DNA from: Paramarasmius palmivorus | Lineage: Eukaryota; Basidiomycota; Agaricomycetes; Agaricales; Marasmiaceae | Assembly (NCBI GenBank): GCA_037176845.1 | Contig: JAYKXP010000035.1 | Coordinates: 310,001-374,000 of the forward strand | DNA: 64,000 bases | Direction: 5' to 3' | Shown here: positions 48,251-59,635 of the stretch, piece by piece | Layout of the letters: each line of letters opens with the position of its first letter | How positions within the stretch are numbered: the stretch's first letter is position 1 | Program-made: the position numbers and the translations under genes | The notes under the pieces: generated by a model | The model's input: the letters and a program-made list of their open reading frames with translations, nothing else | The model's database searches: none | What the model was told of the DNA's origin: nothing

Positions 48251-48560
48251 TCCGGGATATCGATTTGGTTTGGTACGGTTTGGTTCTGGTTGGAATATGG
48301 AACGGATCCCTATCTTTGCCTTTATTATGCCATCTCTACGAGAGTGCTTATCTGTACAATTATTGATATACTTTTCCGTCTTCCTTTTGGGTTACGGTAC
48401 TAGCTAATACTACGACCATTGAATGCCTGCGACATATGTTAAGGCAACGTTCTTGGTCATGCTCTAATCATGGATGTACGACGTCGAGCGAATCTTTGAT
48501 TGACGAAATAAGATGGTTCAAGCTGTAGTACAATGTTTATACGATAAGTCCGAGTTCGAT

Positions 48561-49124
48561 CTACCCCACAGTCAACAATGCAAACAACCCAACAACAGCG
48601 CCTGCCAGTGGGAATCCTCCTCTCACAGCATTCAACAATGACCATTTCTTGATCAAATCCTCCGTCTCGTAATCCTTCGCTGCTACTGTTTCCTTGGCCT
48701 TCTCTCCAAGTTTTATTTTCGCCTCCAGTTTGCCGATCGTGCCCATCATCGTAGCAAACGTCCAAGGGACGATCCCAATCGTCAAAAGGCCGGCAGTAGC
48801 GTAGAGCTGATTTCCTCCATTGTTCCAACTGAGGAAAAAGTATGCCGAACAGGCGAGGAATGCCAAAGCAGGCATAGTCATGGCACCGCGATGGTAAAGA
48901 TCTGCCCATTGTATAGCAGCGTAGTGGGATGAGTGATAAGGTGTTGGCCTGAGGACAACCGGTACGGAAATCCACGAAAGGGATAAGATCCCACCTAATG
49001 TAGGGGTGAGCTTTCATTTGGACAGGATGAAAAGAAGCCTACCAGAGATGAAAGCTGAGCCGAGAATTCCTACAGCCTGAGCAATTCGGACGCCGGTTCC
49101 TGCAGCAGAGAGTTCAGAAGCCAT
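48561..49124 (-). CDS. DUF1772 / anthrone-oxygenase-like membrane protein
   Basis: Two exons joined over a 48-base intron (donor GTAGGC, about 49040). Starts MASELSAAGTGVRIAQAVGI (49124), then SGGILSLSWISVPVVL, a conserved QWADLYHRGAMTMPAL, FLACSAYFFLSW, LLTIGIVPWTFATMMGTIGK and, after a charged helix (EKAKETVAAKDYETEDLIKK), WSLLNAVRGGFPLAGAVVGL with stop at 48561-48563. Four hydrophobic helices and about 170 residues fit the DUF1772 family, whose named members oxidise anthrones in polyketide pathways. No polyketide gene is nearby, so the substrate is open. Confidence 0.82.
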
Positions 49125-50271
49125 TGTTCGAGATGTGGTTGGAAAAGAAGCTAGTGTAGACGCAAAGGCCCAAGATAGAATGCTTTTATATCCTCTTGCT
49201 CGTGCGGATGTCTCGGCCAGTTCTCTGACGCGTCTCGTGCATGCCGTTTTACCGAGCTTCGAGTACAAATATTTTCATGATTTTGAATCAGATTTGATTT
49301 ACATTTTGCTTCCGTTTACAGCCATTGCCCCGATTCGGATAAAGAGAGGGTTTTTGTTTGTGAGCGGAAAATGGGGAAATGGCAGGAAAACCTGTCTTTC
49401 AACGAGGAAAGTATAACGAGCGCGTTGAACGGAAACCAAGTGGAAGGACTCCTGATGATTTGGGACATATCGTTATATGTAGTAGCGGTTGTTTTGCTCA
49501 GGTTTGCAATCCAACGCCCTGAAGAATCCTTTAGTCAACGCACGATTTCAATTACATAGGATTTCCATACCAGATGAATAAACAAATAGTATTATCCCGC
49601 CCGATTACGTCTCTCCTAAAGCCGATGGTGCGGAGTCTTGGGCTTCTCAGTCGCTGAAAGGTGGAAGGGTCAGGACAGGCTGAGGCAGAGGGCTGACAGA
49701 GGGAGTCGGACGCGTACGCCTGAGTCACGCGACCTCTGCGTGACCTTCAAGTTGAGCGCTCCAGCTCAAGTGCTGATGCAGATCAGTCCTCATCTTCCTT
49801 CTTAACTTCCCCATTTCGCTGCAACTGTATTGGCGGGAAACCGCTTGTTCGTAATGCACGGAGCACCCTGACCGGTCTCTTAACAATTGGTGTACACTCG
49901 TGCGACGCGACTCATCTACCTAAACGCCTTGAAGTTGTTCGACTGAAGTTGGGCAAATTGTGTCCCGAGAACTTTACTGTATATACTGAGGTGTAATTGG
50001 TACACTACAATCTAGTACAACAACGACGGCTGAAGCTGCGCTACAAATGGCTAGTGATAATACGATAATTTAGAGCATGGATATCATAGAAGGCCATAAG
50101 AATAGAGCCAAAAAAACACATGGACAGTCTGAAGGTAAGGCAGAGATTTGCGGGATCATTCAAAGCGATATAAGTTATTGGAAGTGTCGATAAGGTATCG
50201 CAGATAAATGGACGGGAGAGTAGGAAGAGAAAAGGAAGACAATAGCTAGTGCAAAAGTCCCACGCCCATTT
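49125..50271. other. 1.1-kb spacer with sequence shared with the flank of family member A
   Basis: No gene. GCGCTACAAATGGCTAGTGATAA at 50039-50061 is nearly identical to 15603-15625, in both cases about 200 bases beyond the stop codon of a family gene. This supports copying of the 3' flank along with A or C. Confidence 0.5.
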
Positions 50272-51962
50272 CTAAACAGGCGCTGCCAAATCATCCCCAA
50301 GCCAAACCGGGTACCTGTCTTTGGCCCTATCCCAAAATCTTGGAGTCCCAGGAGCCAAGTTTTTTCGGCCCCGAGTGTTGATAGTTTCTACGCCAGGGTG
50401 TGTGCCCCAATACTCTTCGTGACCGGGGAAAGTGAAACCAATAACGGGTCTCCTCCGAATGCCTTGGATCATAACATCCTCAGCCCAAAGAAGTATCTTC
50501 TTGAACCCATCCTCTGGTATCGCAAACCTCAGATAATCCAGGTCGTAATGATCCATTGCGATAATGGAAGAGGGGGGAACTGCTCTAAGCGCTCCCCCTT
50601 TTGCTCGTTTTACCAGAGCCTCGACGCCGAGGAGGTTCTGAAAATGAGTCTTCAGCTTGGCTTCCTTAGCCTGTGTCCACCGGGGCAGTTTGGCAAGTCC
50701 TTCCCATCTATAGTAACGATCAAATCAGCAGGACTATTGTAGCTATGTTTATAAGGCTTACAATTGATAGTGCTCTGGGCAGAGCTCTCTGTTGTCGTAA
50801 ATTGCCGTGTCAGAGCAGGAATTTCCTGCAGGACATGATTGACAGGTGCCTTTCTGCTCAGATAAAACCGTTGATGAGATGAAACCAGAGAAAGAAAGAA
50901 GGCAACAACGTACAATTTGACGAGGCGCTGTGTTGACCAGGAATGTGATTTGCGTAGGTGGATTAGAGACGGCAGTCGCAGCGGGATGATGAGCGACGGT
51001 TGGACCAGAGGTTGGCGCTGGTGAAGACGTAGTCTGAGAGACTCGGCTCGTTCTGTTTCTCTTTGCATCGACAGGTACGCCACTGTCGTCGTCCTCGTCG
51101 TCCTCTCTACCCCGCTTCCTGCGATGTGAAGGTTGTCCAGTTGTACCAAGCGCTTCGGGAACCACCAATGATGAGACCATCTGCGTGGCATCCTGAGGAC
51201 TGGGATCCAGGATGGCTGAAGACTGGGACCCATGCGCGAGTGCTTCTGGAGTATCGTGGTTAGAGGCCTCAGTGGAGAGGAGACTGTCTTCTGTCGTAGC
51301 TGGTTCCAGTGCGATCAAATCCTCCGGTGGTGGAGCCTGCTCGACACTAGGGCTATCGCCAAAGAGGCAAAATACTTCGGCAAGAGCTTCAGTGAATTCA
51401 TCGGGTTGGTTGTCTTCTATATCCGCTACTGGGTTCAGGACGACTGTATGGAATGAGCGCGTTAGTGAACCGTCCCATTTACTGTATATTGATATACTAC
51501 CTCTGTCATGAACGTCCTCTGTAACACTGGCCTCGGCGTCAGGGGTCGGAAATCCGGGCCATTCGTTAGCTAGCGGAGCGTGTGAAGTAGGAGTGTTTAA
51601 CAGGGGGGAATCAGTAGGGTTGTCGAACGATTCTTCATAGTCAAAAGCAAATGGAAAGGCTGAAGACCAATCGTAGACTATGGGAACGGTAGTTTTAGTC
51701 GGGCTCTGGTTTAGGTAAAGGCCATAGACGCACCATCTGCAAAAGACTGACTATACCCAATCTCATCCTCTTGAAGCAAGTCTTGAGCATTCCCTTCAGC
51801 TGGTACAGTCGGTGGTGGTGCGTGACCTTGGTAGAGGCTTTGTCCTCTAGGTCGCTGAACTGGGAGAGCCGGAAGATTCTGATCCTCGAGACCAGATGTC
51901 TGTGAATCTTTATCTCCAGAGCTTGAAAACGGATGGGTGTTGGATAAGGCCGTTAAAGCCAT
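50272..51962 (-). CDS. Unrecognised nuclear-type protein, family member C
   Basis: Start MALTALSNTHPFSSSGDKDS (51962), then DQNLPALPVQRPRGQSLY. A GTGCGT donor ends exon 1; the next exon reads VYDWSSAFPFAFDYEESFDN with many acidic residues. Then come HRRKRGREDDEDDDSGVPVD-AKRNR (bipartite nuclear-signal-like, about 51130-51065), a Ser/Pro/Thr linker, a GTACGT donor, and TCQSCPAGNSCSD...LCPEHYQL (CxxC...CxxH, about 50845-50760). The C-terminal exon reads WEGLAKLPRWTQAKEAK, LLWAEDVMIQGIRRRPVIG and GFTFPGHEEYWG, with stop at 50272-50274. Shortest of the three (about 460 residues). All splices are canonical and the frame is clean, so this is the best copy for defining the family. Confidence 0.72.
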
Positions 51963-52266
51963 TGAAAAGGAAAGGCGGAATTGAGGAAGATGAGAAAATA
52001 TTGGATAAAAAGATGGAGTGCGAATGAGGATAATTACAGAAGAGTGAAGGTGCAAGTCAAGTGCAATGTCAATGAGTGCACGTGCAGCTCGTTTACTTTG
52101 TTTTTGTTGCTGGCCGTGGCAGGGAAAATTCAGGTCACACCGCAGAGACAATGGTTGGGCCACAGATCACCAAAACGGGATCGTGTGAACTTCAAAGGGA
52201 GAACAATGGTCACTTCACTAAAACCAGTGCAAATGGCCTTAGATATTATTCGGGACTATTGACAAT

Positions 52267-53712
52267 TTACAACAGAGTCTCTCCTGCATCGAAGAATCAG
52301 CTATAGACTTCAACACGACATATACTATACTCTTACCAAGGGCGGCACGCGTCAAGGAGCATCCTACAGCTACAGTTTGTTTAACACTTGCTTCATCTTG
52401 CAATGATGGGTTCACTTCCTGTGTACGATGAAATGTATTAGCGACGGTTTTTCTAACTCCACAGGCTAGACGCACCATGATGTCTAAGGCTACAAGTAAG
52501 CCAGTCTCCCAGATGGCCTCACAGATATAATGTCCTTCTCTAAAGGTCAATCCTCCACGGACCTAAAATCAGCGGTCGTGAGTCTTCTGCGTTTCTATCC
52601 ATAGCATGACAAACTCACTGGCGTTCCGGTCGAAGGGGCAACAGAAGGGTCCAACGCATCTACATCGAAACTCAAATGAATGGGCAAATCCCTGTTAGGA
52701 TTAACATGATCCAAAGCCATCTCAACGACCTTTCCAATTCCATATTTGTCTACTTCATGCATGCTAAATGCCTTGATGTTGTTTTCCTTCAAGATCCGTT
52801 TCTCTCCAGAGTCTACGTCACGAAGACCGATGTACACAAGGCGATTGGCTTTCAAGGCCGGTTTGACCCAATCATATTCGGGTACCTTGCCAGCGATACC
52901 GAGGAGGAAAGATACGGGCATTCCGTGGATGTTTCCTGGAAAGATAAGGGATATGATGTCAGTAACCTCCGCTGCGAAAAATTGAATCATGTGTAGCTGA
53001 CCTGACTCTGTCGTTTCAGGAGTGTTGATGTCGGCGTGAGCATCGATCCAGACAACGCAAGCGTCGGGGTGGGTACTATAAGCTTCAAGGTGAGACCTCA
53101 CGTTCCACGAGCGAGATGGTTTTCTTACGCGAGAGTCCCAGAGATCGTTCCCATTGCCTATACGCATATTATTAGCACTGGGCAGAATAACGGAGATACC
53201 GGGATGAATACGCACCAATGAGTGATCACCACCGAGGGTGACCGGAAGTTCTCCCTTCTTCGCGTGCTCGCCCACAACCTGAGCTACGGACTCGCAAACT
53301 CTTGAAACAAATCTCGGATTCTTGAGCTTGCCAATAGGCGGGTCGCTCTCGGCCGTGATCTCCTCAAACTGGTGGTGTCCGTCAAATTTGACGTTCCATC
53401 CGAGTTCCTTGAGTTGGTCAACGAGACCGGCTTCAACGAGGTGGATGGGGCCTTTGTCCACACCGAGTCTTGGCTATTGTACGCAGGACTTGAGCAACTG
53501 TTTGACGCGTATGAAAGAGATAACTCACCTGCCCACCACTGCTCGACATCGTCTCAATGCTCAGCTCAAATCTCGCGATGAGCGATTCTTCTTACCTGAA
53601 AGGGCATCCAACAATCTATAGCAGCCTATTCCGTCAACATACGCAAAGGTCGAAGACCAAAAACACTCACAGCGGTGGTCTTGTTCTTGATGAAGCGTGG
53701 CGAGACGGACAT
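52267..53712 (-). CDS. Arginase
   Basis: Hydrolyses arginine to ornithine and urea using two Mn ions. Start MSVSPRFIKNKTTA (53712). Four short 5' exons rebuild IVGCPFSSGGQPRLGVDKGP. Metal ligands and active site are all present: VTLGGDHSLAMGTISGTLA (His), VVWIDAHADINTPETTESG (DAHAD), NIHGMPVSFLLGI and HLSFDVDALDPSVAPSTGTP (SFDVDALDP). The C-terminus is RGGLTFREGHYICEA, EVNPSLQDEASVKQT and GETLL with stop at 52267-52269. About nine exons, about 320 residues. The housekeeping motifs are undamaged. It feeds ornithine to proline and polyamine synthesis. Confidence 0.95.
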
Positions 53713-54312
53713 GACGAGAATCAAAAGAAGAGGAGTATTAGGAAATACGGACCGCAAAAGGCCTGTATATATACGATATCAGAGAAAAAGGACCAAGTCC
53801 GAGCTGTATAGTAAAACACAGGAAAAAGGTGAGATCCGAACGATGTCAAAGATTTCCGTACCGCTGGGTCTCCACCACGTGCAAGATCAGATAATCTCCA
53901 AGGTTGGCGGTGAAGCAGAGGTTCGGGAAAGAGGTATAATTACTCTGGAAGTCGGGTTACTTCTATCTACGCTTTAACTAGTTGTATAGCAGCAGCTCAC
54001 AGGATTTCTCAATTAGCTATAACAAAGGCTGTCTAAAAACAACACAAAAAGCAAGGACAACACCATCACCGCCTTCCCTTCGGGGTGTAATGTGTAAGTA
54101 TTGCATAAGTATGACCCCATTTCCAAGCTGCCAATGAACTTTCGACGTGCTCCGGCCTCAAGATCGGTTGTACATGTGAGCTCCTACACATGGGTCATCT
54201 CAGTTCGGCCGAGCAGACAGGTGTTCACTGAATCCGTTCGAGGATAGTCGGCCAACGGTAAGTTGGCTTCTGGATTCCGGCATGAGCACGGGGAAGCAAG
54301 TCATAGATTGGT
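53713..54312. other. Spacer between arginase and carrier genes
   Basis: 600 bases; upstream region of arginase and 3' flank of the carrier. Nothing else seen. Confidence 0.35.
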
Positions 54313-55855
54313 TCAGAACATAATGGGTATCATACACCAGTAACCTTTGCGAGGTACTCTGCCGCAGTGCGATGAGTCGGAGTAAACCCACAAAGGGAGG
54401 TCCAGACTCACCTCTAGTCAATTCAAACGCAGCAAATGTACTTGCAGCAGCGGGTATGCTATAAAGAAATAGGGTTTGACAACCATCCAGGGATTACAGA
54501 CTACGCAACATACCTTCGGAGCACTACAACAAGTTGTATCAGTCTTTTGGTCTCATAGCAGAAAACGTGCAAACGTACATGACGGAGAAAGACCGCTGAA
54601 CAACCCTTTCACTCCCGATTCCGCTAATATCATCCTCACTTCCGCCGCAACGTACTGTGCAGGTGATCCGGTTGGTGGTGTCGGGCGGAGCTGGACTCGA
54701 GATTTGATCACGTCTTGTGGACATGGCAATCAGCTGAATGAATCGAAGCAAAGGTGATGAGACGAACCAAGTGGGTAACATGATAACCAGTAGGCAATCT
54801 ATACTCGAAAGGTAAGTACTAAGAGTCAAAGTACCCGTGAGTGGGTAATAACGTACTCCTCCTGTAGAACCGCTTGCTAAAAGTGCCCAAACAGGAAGGT
54901 CGCGACCATAGATGACTGCAAACTTGCGCTTTGAGAATTCATATGCTGGGGATGGTCAATATCCGTTGGTTGAAAACACCGAACCGTCAGTACCTGTATA
55001 GAACCTTGAGGGACGTAAGCACCTGCTCATGAAAAAGAAGAGAAAAACCACTCACCCTGCGTATGCCGGTATCTCTCGCATCACAGTAACCTAATTGTGG
55101 ACTGAGAAATCCGAACTAGACAAGGAAGCTCAACACATACCCAGTACCCGCGCATGACACCTTTCCGGAATCCCCATTCCGACCACATCTCTCGAGCGAC
55201 GGTTCTCAAGCGTTTGTCTGTTGCTGACCCATATTGTCCTTGCATGCGAACCTTGAACATCTCAACTGGTACATGTCAAAGAACGGCAACCGCGTGCAGG
55301 TAAATGGTAACCTACCCGGACTTGCTAATATAGCATTGATTGCACCAGCCATAGCACCTGCAAGAGCCGTTTGTGGGAGTGTAAGTTGAGGATATGGCGA
55401 CACTATCCGTTTCGACACCCCATAAGCTGCGAACAGCAAAGAATTGACACCGGCTATTCCGATAAGAGGACTGGCCATTCCTAAGAGCACAGAAGGTTAA
55501 TTCTAGCTTCAGAGTGCGAAATGAACATATTACACGCCTTTGTAGAGCGCAAAGAAGCCTTCCTTCCTTATCGTCTGTGTCAATATGTCCATGGGTCCTT
55601 TCTAACGAGTCGTGTCATCGATTGTTGCATAGTACCAATTGGGCCCGGGGACTCACAAACATTCCCTCTATAACCGGAAACAGATTAGCCTTTCATAGAA
55701 TGAAGAAGGACAGACATACTGGGTGCGATCTGCGCACGAGTTTTGATCGTGTCGAGTGGCTGGCCGACCAGCACTTGGGCCGCCCCACCTACGCTACCTG
55801 CTAGGAGTTCATTAACTGTAGCCAAGGAGGACCTTGAGGATGGTTTGTGGGACAT
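54313..55855 (-). CDS. Mitochondrial carrier family transporter
   Basis: Inner-membrane solute exchanger. Start MSHKPSSRSSLATVNELLAG (55855). The three carrier repeats are marked by QPLDTIKTRAQ, SPVEMFKVRMQGQYGS and DVIKSRVQL, each the PxD/ExxKxRxQ signature. Between them are KGPMDILTQTIRKEGFFALY, MRGYWVTVMREIPAYAGFYT and RMILAESGVKGLFSGLSPSY. The exon ending YKG uses a GC-AG intron (55481-55537, donor GCGTGT), with no GT that keeps the frame. The last exon is tentative (stop 54313-54315). The second repeat has Glu in place of the usual Asp, as in the Crc1/Ymc1/Ort1-like group. The transported metabolite cannot be read from this. Confidence 0.87.
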
Positions 55856-56767
55856 GGTGGACTGAGGTGAGCTGGAGAAGCAGAAAGATTTGACATGGCG
55901 GTTGTGATGAGAAATGCTGACGCAATTTTCAACGTCTCTTCCACCAACCATCACGAATTCGAAAACATCAGATCCACATTCTTTGGGCACACGACCTCGC
56001 ACGGTCCAAACGAGGTTTGCAAGGGAGATGCTGCGATATGAAATTTAGAGACCCTGTGGCAAAAAAAAGCTTTTCTAAAGCATTCCTGGACAAAACGAGG
56101 ACGCGGGCAGGTGAACACACCCAAGACCAGAACTTCGTCGGGGCAAGGCTCGTTACTAGCCTCGTTGGTTCCTCAAGGTGTGTATCCTTGTCTTCTCTTC
56201 GTCGTTATTCATGGACTCACTCCTCGGAACAGATACCCCAACATTTGTCAAGTCACCTTGTTCAGACTATCCTCGGAAACAGGACAGTCAGCATCTACGA
56301 TGCCATCTATATTAGGACGAAGGGAATTTGGAGACTGGAGACTGGAGTAGCTTCGTGTCTACAATTAGCACAACTGCGAGTACCGAGCACTCGGTGGCGG
56401 CCTCGTTGCCTTGCATTCTCTTTAGACTTGGTCATAGCCTGTCCATCGTTCGCTGGCACAATTCAGGTTCAGCGATTGATTTTTGCACTAACAAAGACCT
56501 AGCACTCTGCTTTCTGTCATCTATGCATAGCAATCCAATCTTTTGGTGCTCATCACACTGATTTCGGTATGAGCGCGTTTGCGGCAGTGTTGAATTCATC
56601 GTGTGGGGACCGGAATCAGATCTTTGATCTCTCCTACGCCTGTACAATATAAGCGTCATTGCTGCCATGGCTATAAATACAACCTTTTATATATCGCATG
56701 CCCAAAGCCTTTATACCGCACATCGATTACACACCAGCCAGCACATTACCTTTCACCCTTCGGAACA
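55856..56767. other. 900-base spacer between divergent genes
   Basis: Shared upstream region of the carrier (reverse) and the aminotransferase (forward). The stretch TATAAATACA at about 56680-56690 could be a TATA box for the aminotransferase. Nothing else. Confidence 0.4.
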
Positions 56768-59489
56768 ATGACACTCAGCCCATTTCACAGCCCAATTCCC
56801 TCTCGTGCAACAACTCCGCTTGGAAGATTTAAAGATACGGTACGTTATCCTCTTACCGTTATTTCCCTCTTTCCTTCCAGCATGCATATGCACTTTCATC
56901 TTCCGCGTATGAACTCGTTCACTAATGCTGTTGACCAGGTTCGAGATGTAATTAAACACTACCGACACGAAAAGGAGTCGGAGGCCCATGTGGTGAGTAG
57001 CGCGAGTCGCCTTTGGACTAATACTCTTTCTAACTGTTCGCCTGGACTAGATTTTCCGTCAAGCAGCAGGCCATCAACCCAAGGGCGTTTTCCCTCAAAC
57101 TATAAACCCAGTATGAGCTCGACGCTTCTTTTTCACACGCCCAACGATTCTAAGAAACTCGCCACAGGACGAAGAAACTGTTCCCGGGATTGAGCACCCA
57201 GGAAGCACAGGTGTCAGTCTCCACGCCTTTCTTCATCAAAACCCGACAGCTGAAATACCTCACCTTCTCTTTTTTCATCGATAATAGGTCATTTACTGCA
57301 GTGAACGGTGCGTTCAATGGCGTATATCCCTTACTTCACACTCTCTGACACCTCGAATGCTTCCAGTGCTATCGCCAATGGGTTCAGCTACACCGATCAA
57401 CACTCTTGGGCAAATCTCGGTCAAGGAGCTCCCGAAGTGGGGCCTATCCCTAATGCACCTCCACGCCCCAGCTACATCAACATGCCCACTGATTCTCTCG
57501 AATACGCTCCCACCACCGGTGTTAAAGGTATGCCGCGTTCGCTCACACGCCTTCTTGTCCGTTTTCCCCGAACAGCCTGCATCATGATACATGAATCACG
57601 ACCAGGCACGGCCATCAATGGGATCTTCTTTTCACTCTTTGCATAACAGATCGCTGATACCCCTTGTTGTCGTGTTTCACCTCTAGCGCTCCGCGAGGCC
57701 GTCGCCAACCTTTACAATCACACTTACCGTAAAGGCAAAGCCAGTCAATACACATACGAAAACGTTTGTATCGTTCCCGGTGGTCGTTCAGGTCTTTCAA
57801 GAGTTGCCGCTGTCATCGGTGATGTCTACACGGTATGCTGTCTCATGAGCGTTATTCAATTTAACCCGATACTGACGAGTTGGTGATGCAAGTCGTACCA
57901 AATCCCTGACTATACCGCGTATGATCAAGTTTTGAGCGCGTTTAGAAGACTCGTGCCGGTGCCAACTGCGTGCGTCGTTTCTGTTCTTATCGTCAAGGGC
58001 TTGATTGGCTGAAGGATGTGTTTTTAGGCTTGATCCATCGGTAAGCAAGCATGATCGCGGTAGCGAAGACAGGTGCTGACCGCAGTACTACAGAAAAAGT
58101 ATCGTCTCGATATCGACCAAGTCCGGGTAAGACAGCCCGAGTGAGAAAAGGTTTTCGGGAGAGCTCACCGTTGCTATAGAAAGATATCGTCACCCAAGGC
58201 CTTGCGGTCATTCTCGCGTCCAACCCAAGGAATCCTACTGGGCAGGTCGGTGTCTCGCGACGCTTCATTCATTCCTACGAACTGACGCGTCTCTACGTTA
58301 TAGGTGATCAAGTATGGCCAGACCATTGTTGCCAATGTTCATTTATTAACCATCTCGTAGGGGTAAAGAACTCAAGGAGCTCGTAGGAATCGGCCGAGAG
58401 GGAACAACGATCATCCTAGACGAGGCATGCTTTTCTCCTTCTATTCATATCACAAATGCTAATAAGCAGCGAATAGTTCTACTCCTGGTATATCTATCCC
58501 GAGAATGATAAAGATTACGGAAAGTCCATATCAGCGGCTGAGTATATCGAGGATGTCAACGAGGTACGTTTCCAGCTGGCGGCTGACGTGGTATCGAGCT
58601 AACAACATGCCTAGGATGCCGTCGTCATTGTTGATGGATTGACAAAGGCAAGTTACACCCTATACGGGATTTAACGACGTGGATCTGACATTCATGCGCA
58701 ATAGAACTGGCGTCTCCCTGGTTGGCGTGTTTGCTGGGTTGTTGGGCCCAAGAATCTCGTCTCCGCGTTGTCTCAGTCGGGTGAGTAAATCAATGTCTGG
58801 TGTTGGTGAAATTCTTATACGATATTGGCTTGTCGCTAGGTTCCTTCTTGGATGGAGGTGCCAATCACCCTCTCCAGCTCGCTGCGGTCCCTCTACTAGA
58901 CCCCGCTCGTGCCCTGGAAGAAAAGGTGCGGAGCATGTATCATACATACCGGTGTTGCTGACGACACGCCACACCCAGATTGCACTCCAAAAGCACTTCA
59001 AGAAGAAACGCGACCACGTCCTCAAACGTCTTCACGACCTGGGCCTCGACGTTGATGTCCCGCCCACAAGTACATTCTACATCTGGCTCAACCTCGAACG
59101 TCTCCCTTCACCACTCAACAACGGTCTGACGTTCTTTGAAGAATTGCTTAAAGAGCAAACTATCGTCATCCCTGGTATTTTCTTCGACATCAACCCTTCA
59201 CACAGGAGAAACTTGTTCAACTCGCCTTGTCATCATTTCGTGAGGTTGTCGTTTGGACCGCCGATAGAGGATTTGGATAAGGGTTTGGATGCCATGGGTA
59301 GAGTCTTGAAGAAGGCGAAGAAGGAGGGTATGAAGGCGTTTGGACATAGGTATGTCTCTCGTGAACTGATTGCTTTGTGATAGTTGTTGATGTTGTACCA
59401 GCTACAAGAAGAGTTTGGATGGGTCCGAGTCTCAATCCCCTGTCTCGCCTGTTCCAGTCCGCGGATTCGACATTGCCAACACCACCTAA
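56768..59489 (+). CDS. Class I/II aminotransferase (PLP-dependent)
   Basis: Start MTLSPFHSPIPSRATTPLGR (56768). The N-terminal exons include IFRQAAGHQPKGVFPQTINP, then ALREAVANLYNHTYRKGKAS, VCIVPGGRSGLSRVAAVIG, IPDYTAYDQVLSAFRRLVPV, VILASNPRNPTG (NPTG), TIILDEFYSWYIYP (D..Y), VVIVDGLTK/NWRLPGWRVCW with the PLP-binding Lys, NHPLQLAAVPLLDP and FVRLSFGPP with the substrate Arg. Stop 59487-59489. The PLP lysine is the last codon before an intron whose donor is GCAAGT (58648-58704), a clear GC-AG intron of the AAG/GCAAGT type. About 480-500 residues. The natural substrate is unknown; the family covers aspartate, alanine and aromatic aminotransferases. More than ten exons. Confidence 0.9.
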
Positions 59490-59635
59490 GCCTACCATAG
59501 TTATTCTTTCACTATACCCTTGGATAGAACAGTACTAGGATAGAGTTTGATATGTGGCGGTTTGGGTTCAAAAGTACATAGATAGTGCAATATCGATAGC
59601 GGAGTGTTAGAGTATTAGCGTATACACGTCGTATC

